Assembly (NCBI GenBank): GCA_964383565.1
Contig: CAYLIK010000075.1
Span: 1-14,761, forward strand
Direction: 5' to 3'
Length of the DNA: 14,761 nt
Source of the DNA: CANJQJ01 sp964383565
GTDB lineage: Bacteria; Pseudomonadota; Alphaproteobacteria; Sphingomonadales; Sphingomonadaceae
The notes below the pieces were generated by a model. It saw nothing but the letters and a program-made list of their open reading frames with translations. It searched no databases and had not been told where the DNA came from. Of the stretch, positions 6,846 through 14,402 are shown one piece after another; position 1 is the first letter of the stretch; the number at the start of each line of letters is the position of its first letter. A program made the position numbers and the translations under genes.

Positions 6846-8963
6846 CTATTTCGTCTCGTGCGTCCTTGCACGGATATAGTGGCGGATATCCTGCAGGCTC
6901 TGGTCATCCAGATCTGCAAACTGTGGCATGCCATTTGGAACCAGCGCACCATCATGCACCACGGATCGGAAAGTCTCCCAATCCAGCGGAACCGCTGATG
7001 CACGCAAGTCGGGCGCCGTGCCGCCGCCCTCAGCCTTGAAGCCGTGGCACAGGCTGCAGATCAACTCGAACTTCGCCATACCCCGCGCCCGCGCCGCGGG
7101 ATCCGGACGATATTCCTTATCCTCGATCGGTTTGAACGCAGTCTTCTGGGTTGGCGGGATCGTCACCTTGCCCCCCAATGCGAAAGTAAGAACACGACGA
7201 GCCTGGTTACGATATTCGATGTAGCTCGGCATTAACCGCCCGAAAAGGCCGTGCGAGTTGCCTATTCCGGTAATGACGGTGACATATTGCTTGCCGGCAA
7301 CCGAATAGCTGATCGGCGGCGCCAGCACGGGCGCGCCCGCATCGAATGACCAGAGTACCTTCCCGTCCTTTTCAGAATAGGCCTTGAACCGGCCGTCGAG
7401 GCTGCCCTGGAAGACAAGACCACCGCCGGTGGCGACAACACCACCGCTGAATGGGCCGGGCGTGGGCACTTTCCAGACCTGCTTTTGCGTCACAGGATCC
7501 CACGCCTGGAGATAGCTGGTGCCGAATGGCGAACCCGCATCGGGATAATATTCGGCGTTAGCGCCGACATCGCCGATGTTATTCTTGGGTTGTTGCCATT
7601 TTTTGTAATCTATCCCTTTATCGTCCCAGGCATTAGCCAACTCCACCGTGGGAAGATAAACCAGATTCGTTCTGGGGCTAAAAGCCATCGGAAGCCAGCC
7701 ATGGGCTCCGACCAGGCTCGGCCAAACCATGGAGGTTGTTCCATTCTCGTAGCGCTGGCCCGGGTTTTCGACCGGCCGTCCCGTCTTCATGTCAATGTGC
7801 GAAGCCCAGGTGACCTTTGCGAAGGGTTTCGCCGAGATCAGCTCACCGGTGATCCGGTCTATGACATAGAAAAAGCCGTTCTTCGGCGCATTGAGAAGTA
7901 CCTTGCGCATCTTCCCGTCGATCATGAGATCGGCGAACTCGATGTCCATGGTATTGTTGTAATCCCACGTCTCCCCCGGGACGGTCTGGTAATGCCATTT
8001 ATAGGCACCCGTCTTGCCATCCAGCGCGACGATCGAACTCAAGAAGAGATTGTCGCCTTTGCCCTCGCTGCGAATACGGTGGTTCCAGGGATAACCGTTA
8101 CCCGTGCCGATAATCACCGTATCCGTTTCGGGATCATAAGCCATGGCGTTCCAGGCGCAGCCGCCGCCGCCGAATTTCCACCACTCACCCGCCCAGGTGT
8201 TCGCGGCCATCTTCGTCGTTTCGTCATTATCAACGCCGGGCTGCCCGGGAACCGTATAGAAGCGCCACAATTGCTTTCCGGTTTCCGCATCATAAGCTGT
8301 CACATAGCCTCGAACACCGGGACCGGAATCCGCGCCGCCATGACCCACGATAATCTTGCCGTTGAAGAGACGGGGAGCAGCCGAAATATATCGCACATTA
8401 TCACCGGGCTCCACCGTGAGGACGGACCAAACCTGCTTGCCGGTCTTGGCGTCGACCGCGATCAGTCGGCCGTCCATGGTTCCCACATATACTTTGCCAT
8501 TCCACCAGGAGATGCCGCGCGATCCCCAGGATTGGCGGTTACGATAGCCCGAAGCTTCCTGCGCCTTGGGATCGAACTGCCACAGCTCCTTCCCTGTCTT
8601 CACGTCTATGGCATGCACCAGGCTGCTGCGATTGGCCAAATAAAGCGTCCCGTCGACCTCAATCGGTCCGGTATTGGATGCGCCATCCCCCAGATCGTGC
8701 GCCCACATCAGCCCGAGTTGTTCGACATTCCCGGGATTGATCTGATCGAGCGGGCTGTAGTGCTGCTCGCCATAAGTCCGGCCGAAGCCTGGCCAATCGT
8801 CTCCGGATGCGGTGTCGAGCAATTTCGCATGGGCGGCCGCGGCGGCCGCACTGCTCTTCGGCTGATCGGGCTGCGGGCGATCACTGGGTTGGCACCCTGC
8901 CAAGGCCAGGGCGGTCGTCCCGATCAGAACCCAACGCAATCCGTCGCCAACTCGAAACCCCAT
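6846..8963 (-). CDS. PQQ-dependent quinohaemoprotein alcohol dehydrogenase, predicted lipoprotein
   Basis: A 705-residue beta-propeller dehydrogenase fused to cytochrome c. Start: ATG at 8963, preceded by GGGAG with 7-nt spacing; an in-frame TTG at 8981 is less likely. A lipobox LALAGC puts the lipidated Cys at residue 24, followed by an Ala-rich linker (about 37-47), implying membrane anchoring rather than the free periplasmic form. Propeller repeats of the DAKTGK-x-x-W type and the haem site CSLCHG (Cys636, Cys639, His640; likely Met679 ligand) show a type II quinohaemoprotein. The active site has Asn289 (GTGN) and the catalytic Asp334 (WDYNN); Asn, not Asp, at +2 argues against a lanthanide enzyme. 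Unusual: no vicinal Cys-Cys where the family has a CC ring (GYRNRQSWGSRG), and GGAD (Asp212) where GGAE is usual. It should oxidise an alcohol and pass electrons to the respiratory chain. It converges on the operon. Confidence 0.93.
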   Translation of the reverse strand: MGFRVGDGLRWVLIGTTALALAGCQPSDRPQPDQPKSSAAAAAAHAKLLDTASGDDWPGFGRTYGEQHYSPLDQINPGNVEQLGLMWAHDLGDGASNTGPIEVDGTLYLANRSSLVHAIDVKTGKELWQFDPKAQEASGYRNRQSWGSRGISWWNGKVYVGTMDGRLIAVDAKTGKQVWSVLTVEPGDNVRYISAAPRLFNGKIIVGHGGADSGPGVRGYVTAYDAETGKQLWRFYTVPGQPGVDNDETTKMAANTWAGEWWKFGGGGCAWNAMAYDPETDTVIIGTGNGYPWNHRIRSEGKGDNLFLSSIVALDGKTGAYKWHYQTVPGETWDYNNTMDIEFADLMIDGKMRKVLLNAPKNGFFYVIDRITGELISAKPFAKVTWASHIDMKTGRPVENPGQRYENGTTSMVWPSLVGAHGWLPMAFSPRTNLVYLPTVELANAWDDKGIDYKKWQQPKNNIGDVGANAEYYPDAGSPFGTSYLQAWDPVTQKQVWKVPTPGPFSGGVVATGGGLVFQGSLDGRFKAYSEKDGKVLWSFDAGAPVLAPPISYSVAGKQYVTVITGIGNSHGLFGRLMPSYIEYRNQARRVLTFALGGKVTIPPTQKTAFKPIEDKEYRPDPAARARGMAKFELICSLCHGFKAEGGGTAPDLRASAVPLDWETFRSVVHDGALVPNGMPQFADLDDQSLQDIRHYIRARTHETK

Positions 8964-8970
8964 ATTTTTG

Positions 8971-8975
8971 CTCCC
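8971..8975 (-). promoter_or_regulatory. Shine-Dalgarno GGGAG deciding the dehydrogenase start
   Basis: On the minus strand GGGAG is followed by seven bases and then ATG 8963. It lies downstream of the alternative TTG at 8981, which argues that the shorter protein with a normal lipoprotein signal is the real one. Confidence 0.7.
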
Positions 8976-9039
8976 GGCCAATGACGAACTCTATCCGCCA
9001 CGATATTTCCGCGTATCCGCCGCAGCACATTCTCCGGAG

Positions 9040-9070
9040 GAAGCATGTCGAACCGGGAAGCGGATGCTTC
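9040..9070. repeat. Inverted repeat GAAGCAT-N17-ATGCTTC
   Basis: Perfect 7-bp arms (9040-9046 and 9064-9070) separated by 17 bp, next to the smaller palindrome CTCCGGAG (9032-9039). It lies 77-107 bp upstream of the dehydrogenase start and could be an operator or a 5'-leader hairpin. Confidence 0.3.
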
Positions 9071-9107
9071 TCGCTGCAAACAGGGCTCCAATCGGAGGTG
9101 CCATGCG

Positions 9108-9127
9108 AACTTATACGCTTATAAATT
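9108..9127. promoter_or_regulatory. Palindromic operator candidate AACTTATA-CGCT-TATAAATT
   Basis: Two 8-bp arms match at 7 of 8 positions around a 4-bp centre; the inner TTATA/TATAA arms are perfect. On the minus strand TATAAG occurs twice here, so the site could overlap a -10 region for the dehydrogenase gene. No regulator gene is in the window. Confidence 0.4.
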
Positions 9128-9322
9128 GACGCTATGGGCTGGGGGGAGAAAGTCAACGAAGCCCAATAGAAGCCACCCAAGAAGTCGGCTCAATCATTAA
9201 AAACATGGCAACGAGATGATATCCTTCCCATCGGGAACGACCTAATTTTGAGCGTGGCAGCTTCATTCAAATTGGCGGCCTTCAGGAAATGACGCACAAT
9301 GCCGGTAAAGAAGACTATCTAA

Positions 9323-9337
9323 TATTGACCGTTAATA
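9323..9337. promoter_or_regulatory. Imperfect dyad TATTGAC-C-GTTAATA
   Basis: Seven-base arms with one mismatch around a central C, about 130 bp upstream of the SMP-30-like start. It contains the TTGACC hexamer, so it may be an operator over a promoter. Short and AT-rich, so chance is a real alternative. Confidence 0.25.
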
Positions 9338-9464
9338 GCTCTATCTCACGAACATATACATAAAGTGTCGATGATTTGGATTTTCCGTAAGTATTTTGAT
9401 GGATCTCATTTCTGTTTTGGCACCGCCGCCAACAGGTATCTTAGAGTGATAGAAAGGTCGTTAC

Positions 9465-10406
9465 ATGCGAAATTGGGCTAGCGCCATACTCCTCCCCAGC
9501 GCGCTGGCGCTGGCCTCGGCGCCTGCGCTGTCCAAGGAAGCCGTGGTTGTCGAAAATGTGCTTGGCCCGGAAGGCCCGCTCGTCGTCAACGGCAACCTTT
9601 ATTATGTATCCTGGACGCCCGGCTCGCTCTCGCGATGGGACGGCAAGACCACTAAGCTCCTCAATAACGCGGCGGGCTGCAGCCACAATGGCCTGGCGCT
9701 GACCAAGCAGAAGACATTCCTGCTTGCCTGCACCGACATGCGTGGCGCCATTCTGGAGCTTGATCTCAATGGAAAGGAACTGCGCCGATGGGATGCCGAT
9801 AATCGGGGCCGGGGCTTCGAAGGCGGCATCAACGATATAGCCGTCGCCGCCAATGGCGGGGCCTACGCCACCACTTTTGGTCCCTTTGCGGAGACGGCGA
9901 CCGCCATCATCGGGCGCTTGATCTATATGGCGCCTGGCAGCAACGTGTGGATAGAAGTAGCCGACGATCTCAACTATGCGAACGGCGTGGCGATATCGCC
10001 AGACCAGAAGACCCTTTATGTGGCCGAAATGGTCGGAAATGCCATCCTGAAATTTACGATCGAGGCCGATGGCACGCTCACCCACAGGTCCAATTTCGCA
10101 CTGCTGAACATGCTGGCGCCAAACAAAAGCGAAAAGTGGTGGCATGGACCGGACGGTTTCAAGGTCGACAGCGAAGGCAATCTATACGTTGCGCAATTCT
10201 ATGGCGGCAGGGTTTTGAAAATATCGCCCGATGGAAAACTTCTTCATATCTTTGAAATTGCGGCCGGAAACGGCCCGACCAACGTCGCATTCAGCAAGGA
10301 CGAGAATGATCTCTATGTGACAGTTGTCACGAATGCGGACGATGCCATGGGTCAAGCCAAGGGAAGCATCGTCAAGATTGCGAATGTTCGACAGCATAGT
10401 CATTGA
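9465..10406 (+). CDS. SMP-30/gluconolactonase/LRE-family beta-propeller, exported
   Basis: A 313-residue protein with a Sec signal peptide: short basic start, hydrophobic ILLPSALALASAPA, and probable cleavage near residues 21-23. The six-bladed SMP-30 fold is indicated by repeated NLYxV-type strands. The metal site is readable: Glu36 (GPEGPL), Asn173 (NYANGVAIS) and Asp230 (HGPDGFKVD), with Asn123 (NDIAV) as a substrate-side residue. Family members hydrolyse lactones or act as phosphotriesterases. In the periplasm beside a PQQ alcohol dehydrogenase, opening a lactone made by alcohol or lactol oxidation is a reasonable role, though unproven. The start ATG has GAAAGG 7 bases upstream. It ends 12 bp from the end of the opposing RraA-like gene with no visible terminator between. 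Confidence 0.85.
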   Translation: MRNWASAILLPSALALASAPALSKEAVVVENVLGPEGPLVVNGNLYYVSWTPGSLSRWDGKTTKLLNNAAGCSHNGLALTKQKTFLLACTDMRGAILELDLNGKELRRWDADNRGRGFEGGINDIAVAANGGAYATTFGPFAETATAIIGRLIYMAPGSNVWIEVADDLNYANGVAISPDQKTLYVAEMVGNAILKFTIEADGTLTHRSNFALLNMLAPNKSEKWWHGPDGFKVDSEGNLYVAQFYGGRVLKISPDGKLLHIFEIAAGNGPTNVAFSKDENDLYVTVVTNADDAMGQAKGSIVKIANVRQHSH

Positions 10407-10418
10407 AGGCGGTCGCAA

Positions 10419-11090
10419 TCACACCTGCTGAAGCGCCGCCAAGCCGAATGTGTCTCTCGCGGAACGGCCGGACGCAAAGGATTTGATCCAGCCGGCTTCC
10501 TTTTCCAGCCTGTCGCGGGCAGCTGTCAGATAAGTGCGCGCCGCGGCAGGTGAAAGGATCGCCACGCCGTCGCCATCCCCGATGACCAGGTCGCCTGGAT
10601 CGACGGAGCATCCCCCGATATTCACCCTCGTATTGATTGCTCCATGTTCTGACGATGCCGGCCCCCGAGGCACGATGCCACGCGCAAACACCGGAAAATC
10701 AGACCAGCCGCCAAGGGTCTCCACATCCCTGACCGCGCCGTCGCAAAGTATTCCCGCACAGCCTCGCTCCCGCAGATAACCGCTAAGGATCTCGCCGATC
10801 ATCGCGTTGCTGCAATCACCATTTGCTGCAATCACAAGGACATCCCCCGCACGAATCACGTCGAGCGATTGAACGACCGCGCCGAAGTCCGGCGGCTCGC
10901 ACATCGCCGTAACCGCGCGGCCAAAAAGACGCGGCTGGCAGGTGATGCCGCCAACGGGCCGTATCGCGGGATCGATCACCCCCACCTCCGCTGACACATC
11001 CGCTGCCACAGCAGCAGGTATGGCCCGCCACAGCGCCATCTCATCATCGGAGAGCATATTTTCGGGTCGTGCGTATATTCGTCCCGCCAT
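10419..11090 (-). CDS. RraA-family protein / HMG-aldolase-like
   Basis: A 223-residue protein of the RraA/dimethylmenaquinone-methyltransferase-like family. Motifs in order: GDVLVIAANGD (82-92), IGE (98-100), DGAVRD (117-122) with the Arg-Asp pair that binds oxaloacid in the Pseudomonas HMG/CHA aldolase, FPVFARG (132-138) and GDLVIGDGDGV (166-176). Such proteins are either divalent-metal aldolases/decarboxylases on 4-hydroxy-4-methyl-2-oxoglutarate or oxaloacetate, or RNase E inhibitors. The length and the catabolic setting favour an enzyme on a 2-oxoacid. The start ATG follows TTTGAG on the minus strand. It is divergent from the TonB receptor gene and convergent with the SMP-30-like gene. 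The substrate is not known. Confidence 0.85.
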   Translation of the reverse strand: MAGRIYARPENMLSDDEMALWRAIPAAVAADVSAEVGVIDPAIRPVGGITCQPRLFGRAVTAMCEPPDFGAVVQSLDVIRAGDVLVIAANGDCSNAMIGEILSGYLRERGCAGILCDGAVRDVETLGGWSDFPVFARGIVPRGPASSEHGAINTRVNIGGCSVDPGDLVIGDGDGVAILSPAAARTYLTAARDRLEKEAGWIKSFASGRSARDTFGLAALQQV

Positions 11091-11118
11091 CTTCGCTCAA
11101 ATTCCCGATCCAAATCCT

Positions 11119-11137
11119 TGCCGCCGTTCTGGCGGCA
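11119..11137. repeat. Hairpin TGCCGCC-GTTCT-GGCGGCA
   Basis: A perfect 7-bp GC-rich stem with a 5-nt loop, 29-47 bp upstream of the RraA-like start. It would lie in that gene's 5' leader or near its promoter. No T-run follows on either strand, so it is not an intrinsic terminator. Confidence 0.35.
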
Positions 11138-11170
11138 CTGCGCGCAAACGGCAACAAGTAAATCGTACAA

Positions 11171-11193
11171 TATCGGCAACATACATACCGATA
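11171..11193. promoter_or_regulatory. Operator-like dyad TATCGG-N11-CCGATA
   Basis: Perfect 6-bp arms with centres 17 bp apart in the 270-bp AT-rich gap between the RraA-like gene (-) and the TonB receptor (+). Spacing near two helical turns and position between divergent starts fit a dimeric regulator site acting on both genes. The rest of 11091-11360 shows no gene and no confident promoter boxes. Confidence 0.4.
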
Positions 11194-11360
11194 AAATAGA
11201 AACCGCATATGTTATGACACTAAATTACATCGATTCAATAATAGTGCCATGGTTGCGCCTGTAGGCCACATTATATCTGCCACCCGTTGCGTCCAATTCC
11301 CGCCATGTCCACCATGATGTTCCGCAAGAATGACGTATTGCGGCAACTTGGGGACAGAAA

Positions 11361-13775
11361 ATGAAATTCAAGCAGCGCAATGATATTGGATTTTCTTCAG
11401 CTGATATCGCGGCTCGCCGTCCGGCTCCAAAAAATATGGCGATGTTCGGCCATGGCGCCTCCATCACGCGCATTGGAGCTTCCAAGTTATTAAGAGCCTC
11501 TACGACGTGCTCTGCCGCGCTCTTGCTGCTGTCCAGCGTTTCGAGCCACGCCGCCGCCGAGGACTCACAGGCCCAAGCGCAGGGCAATAACCTACTCGAT
11601 AGCGACATCGTCGTCACCGCCAACCGCCGCGACGAGCAAGCCCAAAAAGTTGGCATCAGCATCACGGCCTTTTCGGGAGATCAGCTGAATGGGCTTGGCG
11701 TGAAGGGAAGTGCCGACCTAACCAAGTTGACGCCGGGCTTGCAGCTGCAAACCTCCGGCGGCGAGGGCAATACGATGGCCTTCACTATGCGCGGCGTAGG
11801 CCAGAATGACTTCAACGACCATCAGGAAGGCCCGATCGCTATTTACGTTGACGATGTTTATTCGAGCGCATTGACCGGGACATCGTTCCTGGCGTTCGAT
11901 CTGGACCGCGTGGAAGTGCTACGCGGCCCTCAGGGCACATTGTTCGGACGCAATGCGACAGGTGGCCTCGTGCATTTCGTGACGCGCAAACCCACCGACA
12001 ACTGGGAAGGATATGCCAATATCGGTTATGGGCGCTTCACCAGCTTCAGCGCCGAGGCTGCCGTTGGAGGTCCGGTGACGGACACTGTGCAGATGCGCGT
12101 GTCTGTCGCAACAGAACAACGCGATGCCTATTTCCATAACAATTTCCCCAGCGGATTGGGCGGTAACGGCAAAAACAACTACGCCGGGCGTTTACAGCTC
12201 GCATGGCAGCCAACCGAGACCCTCAACCTCCGCCTCGTAACGCGCGGCGCGAAGGCGACAAACATCGGCCCTCGCGCCCGCCACGGTGCTTCTTACATCG
12301 ATCCAGCAACCGGTTTAGCCAATGCGGTGCCGGCCGATTTGGATTATTATGGCACGGGGCCGGGAAATGACATCGCCGGCTACCGCAACCGGAACAGCAA
12401 TTATTGGTCCGGCGAGTTCGATCAGAATAACCCGCTCTCTCTCAGCCAGCATGGCGCAAGTTTGCATGCTGACCTTGAATTGGGTGCGTTCAAACTTTTC
12501 TCGATCACAGATTATTCAAAGTTCAACCATCATTATCGCGAAGACTCCGATCTTGGTCCCATCCGAGGGCAGCGATATGCGGCGGACTCCGGCATCCGCC
12601 AACTCAGTCAAGAGCTTAGGCTAAATTTTGACTCGAGCTTTGTGAATGTGACGGCTGGCGCTTATTTCCTGGACATCAATGGCACATACGAAAACGTGTT
12701 CATGATCTACCGCGCTTATGCGGAACCACTGGGTTTCGTGTCGCCCGGCTCGACAACCGGTACAGGCAGCTTCGTTCCGTGGACGACCAAAACGCAATCC
12801 TATTCCGCGTTTGGCCAAGCCGAATGGCGATTTGCGGATCAGCTCAAATTGATCACCGGCATACGCTGGACATATGATCAAAAGCGTCAGAAGCTGGATT
12901 CTTACGTGGTTGATGTGCCGGATTCTCAGGACACGCTCAGCTTGTCCGATCCCACAACATCGCTGCTTACGAATACCTACAGAGATACTCGCTCCGATCG
13001 CTTTGTCAGTTGGAAGGGAGAACTTGATTATACGCCCAGCGAACGTACCTTGTTGTTCGCGTCCATCACTCGTGGCCAGAAAGGCGGGGGATATAATCCA
13101 CCCTTTTTTGCCAATGATTCACAGCTGGGCATCTTCAGTTTCAAGCCGGAGCAACTCACCAGCTATGAGGGCGGCGTAAAAATTAGCGGATCGGGGCTGT
13201 TTCGGCGCCTGAATGCATCGGTTTATCGTTACGATTACAAGAACTATCAAGCGTTCCAGTTCCTCAATGCCTCCTCGCTGGTGTTCAACACAGATGCGAA
13301 GGTTGATGGCGCGGACGTGGAAATCTTGCTCAGCCCAGTGCCTGGGTTCACCGCGCAGTTAGGCGGAGCCTTCATCTTCAAGGCCACTGCCGAAAATATC
13401 GCTCTTCCCAATGGGGTCAGGGCTGATCGCCGGGTTCCACTCTCGCCAGACTATCAGCTTAGCAGCATCCTGCGATATGATTTCAATGTGGCAAATGGCT
13501 CCGTCGGGCTGCAAATGGATGGCCGCTACACGGCATCGCAATATTTCGACGTCTTCAATAATCCCATCACCAATGAAGGAAAATACGGCGTTTTGAATGC
13601 GAGAGTCCAATATAAGATGGACAATCCTAATTTGGAATTCTCAATTTCCCTCGAGAACCTTACGAATACCAAATACAGGGTCTTTGGTGTGGATCTGGGT
13701 ACATCCTTGATGCAGCAGTGGCTCGGGTCGCCTAGAACTTGGAGTCTCTCGGCCCGGTACACTTTTGGCAGGTAA
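11361..13775 (+). CDS. TonB-dependent outer-membrane receptor
   Basis: An 804-residue receptor of normal family length. A hydrophobic signal segment (CSAALLLLSSVSSHAAA) ends near residue 66. The n-region is long if ATG 11361 is used; ATG codons at 11436 and 11442 would give a more usual signal peptide, but GGGGAC lies upstream of the first. The TonB box is SDIVVTA (81-87). The plug follows, with FTMRGVGQND and the hallmark RVEVLRGPQGTLFGRNATGG (183-202). The remainder is a 22-strand-type barrel with aromatic-rich strands, ending LSARYTFGR. In sphingomonads such receptors import hydrophobic or sugar-like substrates as well as siderophores; placement beside catabolic genes suggests substrate uptake here (inference). 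It is followed by a strong terminator. Confidence 0.95.
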   Translation: MKFKQRNDIGFSSADIAARRPAPKNMAMFGHGASITRIGASKLLRASTTCSAALLLLSSVSSHAAAEDSQAQAQGNNLLDSDIVVTANRRDEQAQKVGISITAFSGDQLNGLGVKGSADLTKLTPGLQLQTSGGEGNTMAFTMRGVGQNDFNDHQEGPIAIYVDDVYSSALTGTSFLAFDLDRVEVLRGPQGTLFGRNATGGLVHFVTRKPTDNWEGYANIGYGRFTSFSAEAAVGGPVTDTVQMRVSVATEQRDAYFHNNFPSGLGGNGKNNYAGRLQLAWQPTETLNLRLVTRGAKATNIGPRARHGASYIDPATGLANAVPADLDYYGTGPGNDIAGYRNRNSNYWSGEFDQNNPLSLSQHGASLHADLELGAFKLFSITDYSKFNHHYREDSDLGPIRGQRYAADSGIRQLSQELRLNFDSSFVNVTAGAYFLDINGTYENVFMIYRAYAEPLGFVSPGSTTGTGSFVPWTTKTQSYSAFGQAEWRFADQLKLITGIRWTYDQKRQKLDSYVVDVPDSQDTLSLSDPTTSLLTNTYRDTRSDRFVSWKGELDYTPSERTLLFASITRGQKGGGYNPPFFANDSQLGIFSFKPEQLTSYEGGVKISGSGLFRRLNASVYRYDYKNYQAFQFLNASSLVFNTDAKVDGADVEILLSPVPGFTAQLGGAFIFKATAENIALPNGVRADRRVPLSPDYQLSSILRYDFNVANGSVGLQMDGRYTASQYFDVFNNPITNEGKYGVLNARVQYKMDNPNLEFSISLENLTNTKYRVFGVDLGTSLMQQWLGSPRTWSLSARYTFGR

Positions 13776-13806
13776 CCTGTCACATTTGTAGTTCTGAAGG
13801 AGAGTA

Positions 13807-13897
13807 GACCCAGGGAGCGGTTTTTTACGTGTGGGTCGAGCTTTGATGGAAGTGCGATGAAGCTGCATCGCACTTCCATCGTTTTTTACCCCGCTCC
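13807..13897. repeat. Nested inverted repeats around the terminator
   Basis: Outside the terminator stem, GGAGCGG (13814-13820) pairs with CCGCTCC (13891-13897), each next to a TTTTTTAC run. GACCCA (13807-13812) can pair with TGGGTC (13832-13837). The two structures are mutually compatible only in part, so they may be alternative folds. Confidence 0.4.
13845..13887 (+). terminator. Strong intrinsic terminator after the TonB receptor
   Basis: A perfect 15-bp stem, GATGGAAGTGCGATG (13845-13859) with CATCGCACTTCCATC (13866-13880), and a 6-nt loop, followed by G and six T. It lies 70 bp after the receptor stop. The T-run is only on the + strand side, so it ends receptor transcription. Confidence 0.92.
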
Positions 13898-13923
13898 GCC
13901 GGCGGTCCGTTTGGAATATTATG

Positions 13924-14271
13924 TTAGAATAGCTGAAACCCCGGACGTTCATCGATCGAGCGGCAGGTCAAATAATCATGATCGGTGCGGGAAAGCGGCT
14001 TCTGGAAATGAAGTCCGAATCTGTCCCCGCGCACCCATTGCACCGTCGCGACCCTATCCATGATCGGGCCGATGCTGACGACCACGGTCTCCGACAGGCC
14101 GGGCGGGCAGTCGCGCGCAATCGCACCGAGCCCTTCCGACGAGAAGTTGCGGACGACGATATCCTGCTCCACCGTGTAGGCGCCGCGCATTTTCGCAGTC
14201 ACAATCTGCTGCGTTCGCGTGGGCCGCAACTTCCACTGGGAATGTGCGCTGATCGATTCGGCTACGGGCAT
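13924..14271 (-). CDS. PilZ-domain protein
   Basis: A 115-residue single-domain PilZ protein. NFSSEG (Asn42-x-Ser44-x-x-Gly47) matches the (D/N)xSxxG c-di-GMP motif. Strands VVVSIGPIMDRVATVQWVRGDRFGLHF (63-89) fit the family barrel, with the W-x-x-x-x-x-x-G-L-x-F ending common in alphaproteobacteria. The first motif, normally RxxxR, reads R16-P-T-R19 (RxxR), so ligand binding is uncertain. AGAGGA lies 5 bases before the ATG. It faces the TonB receptor tail to tail and is unlikely to belong to the catabolic cluster. It may control a motility or envelope process. Confidence 0.85.
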   Translation of the reverse strand: MPVAESISAHSQWKLRPTRTQQIVTAKMRGAYTVEQDIVVRNFSSEGLGAIARDCPPGLSETVVVSIGPIMDRVATVQWVRGDRFGLHFQKPLSRTDHDYLTCRSIDERPGFQLF

Positions 14272-14314
14272 GGCGTCCTCTCACGCCCAACCTGACACGA
14301 CGGAGTAACATTCA

Positions 14315-14328
14315 CATTGCCGGCAATG
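14315..14328. promoter_or_regulatory. Perfect 14-bp palindrome CATTGCCGGCAATG
   Basis: It lies 44-57 bp upstream of the PilZ gene start and 75 bp past the end of the permease fragment. Position and symmetry fit a dimeric regulator site in the PilZ promoter. The gap 14272-14402 otherwise shows only a weak hairpin, CGGTC-AGCCA-GACCG (14366-14380), without a T-run. Confidence 0.4.
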
Positions 14329-14402
14329 GCTAACGCTGGCTTAATGACGATAAGTTGGGGAATTCCGGTCAGCCAGACCGCCGGGGCGATCCGTGCTGCC
14401 TA

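Larger units (their letters stand above)
8964..9464. promoter_or_regulatory. Divergent control region between PQQ dehydrogenase and SMP-30-like gene
   Basis: This 501-bp stretch holds no convincing gene and is clearly more AT-rich than the flanks, especially from 9110 to 9420. It must contain promoters for both outward-facing genes. Three dyads are listed separately. I find no clean -35/-10 pair with 17-bp spacing. TTGACC at 9325-9330 (+) and TTGACT at 9156-9151 (-) are candidate -35 boxes without a good partner. A GAAAGG ribosome site at 9452-9457 serves the + strand gene. Confidence 0.6.

Noticed and set aside
8833..8849. GC-rich double GCGGCCGC repeat
   Set aside because: It encodes the Ala-rich linker after the lipobox of the dehydrogenase, so codon use explains it.
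8964..8981. TTG-start extension of the PQQ dehydrogenase
   Set aside because: TTG lies upstream of the good GGGAG site that serves ATG 8963, and the shorter form has a normal lipoprotein signal.
7485..8984. 499-codon open frame on the + strand
   Set aside because: It lies antisense to the PQQ dehydrogenase, whose motifs (lipobox, GTGN, WDY, CxxCH) are unmistakable. The translation shows no family pattern; it is a GC-skewed shadow frame.
9325..9359. TTGACC followed by AT-rich sequence as a standard promoter
   Set aside because: No -10-like hexamer lies at 16-18 bp spacing; listed only as a weak candidate in the control region.
11225..11665. 146-codon open frame on the - strand
   Set aside because: It overlaps the TonB receptor signal and TonB-box region antisense and has no motif support.
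13978..14311. Open frames overlapping the PilZ gene (+ 13978-14295, - 14054-14311)
   Set aside because: The PilZ frame has the NxSxxG and WVRGDRFGLHF signatures and a good ribosome site; the others are Arg/Pro-rich shadows.
14366..14380. CGGTC-AGCCA-GACCG as terminator of the permease gene
   Set aside because: The stem is only 5 bp and no T-run follows on either strand.
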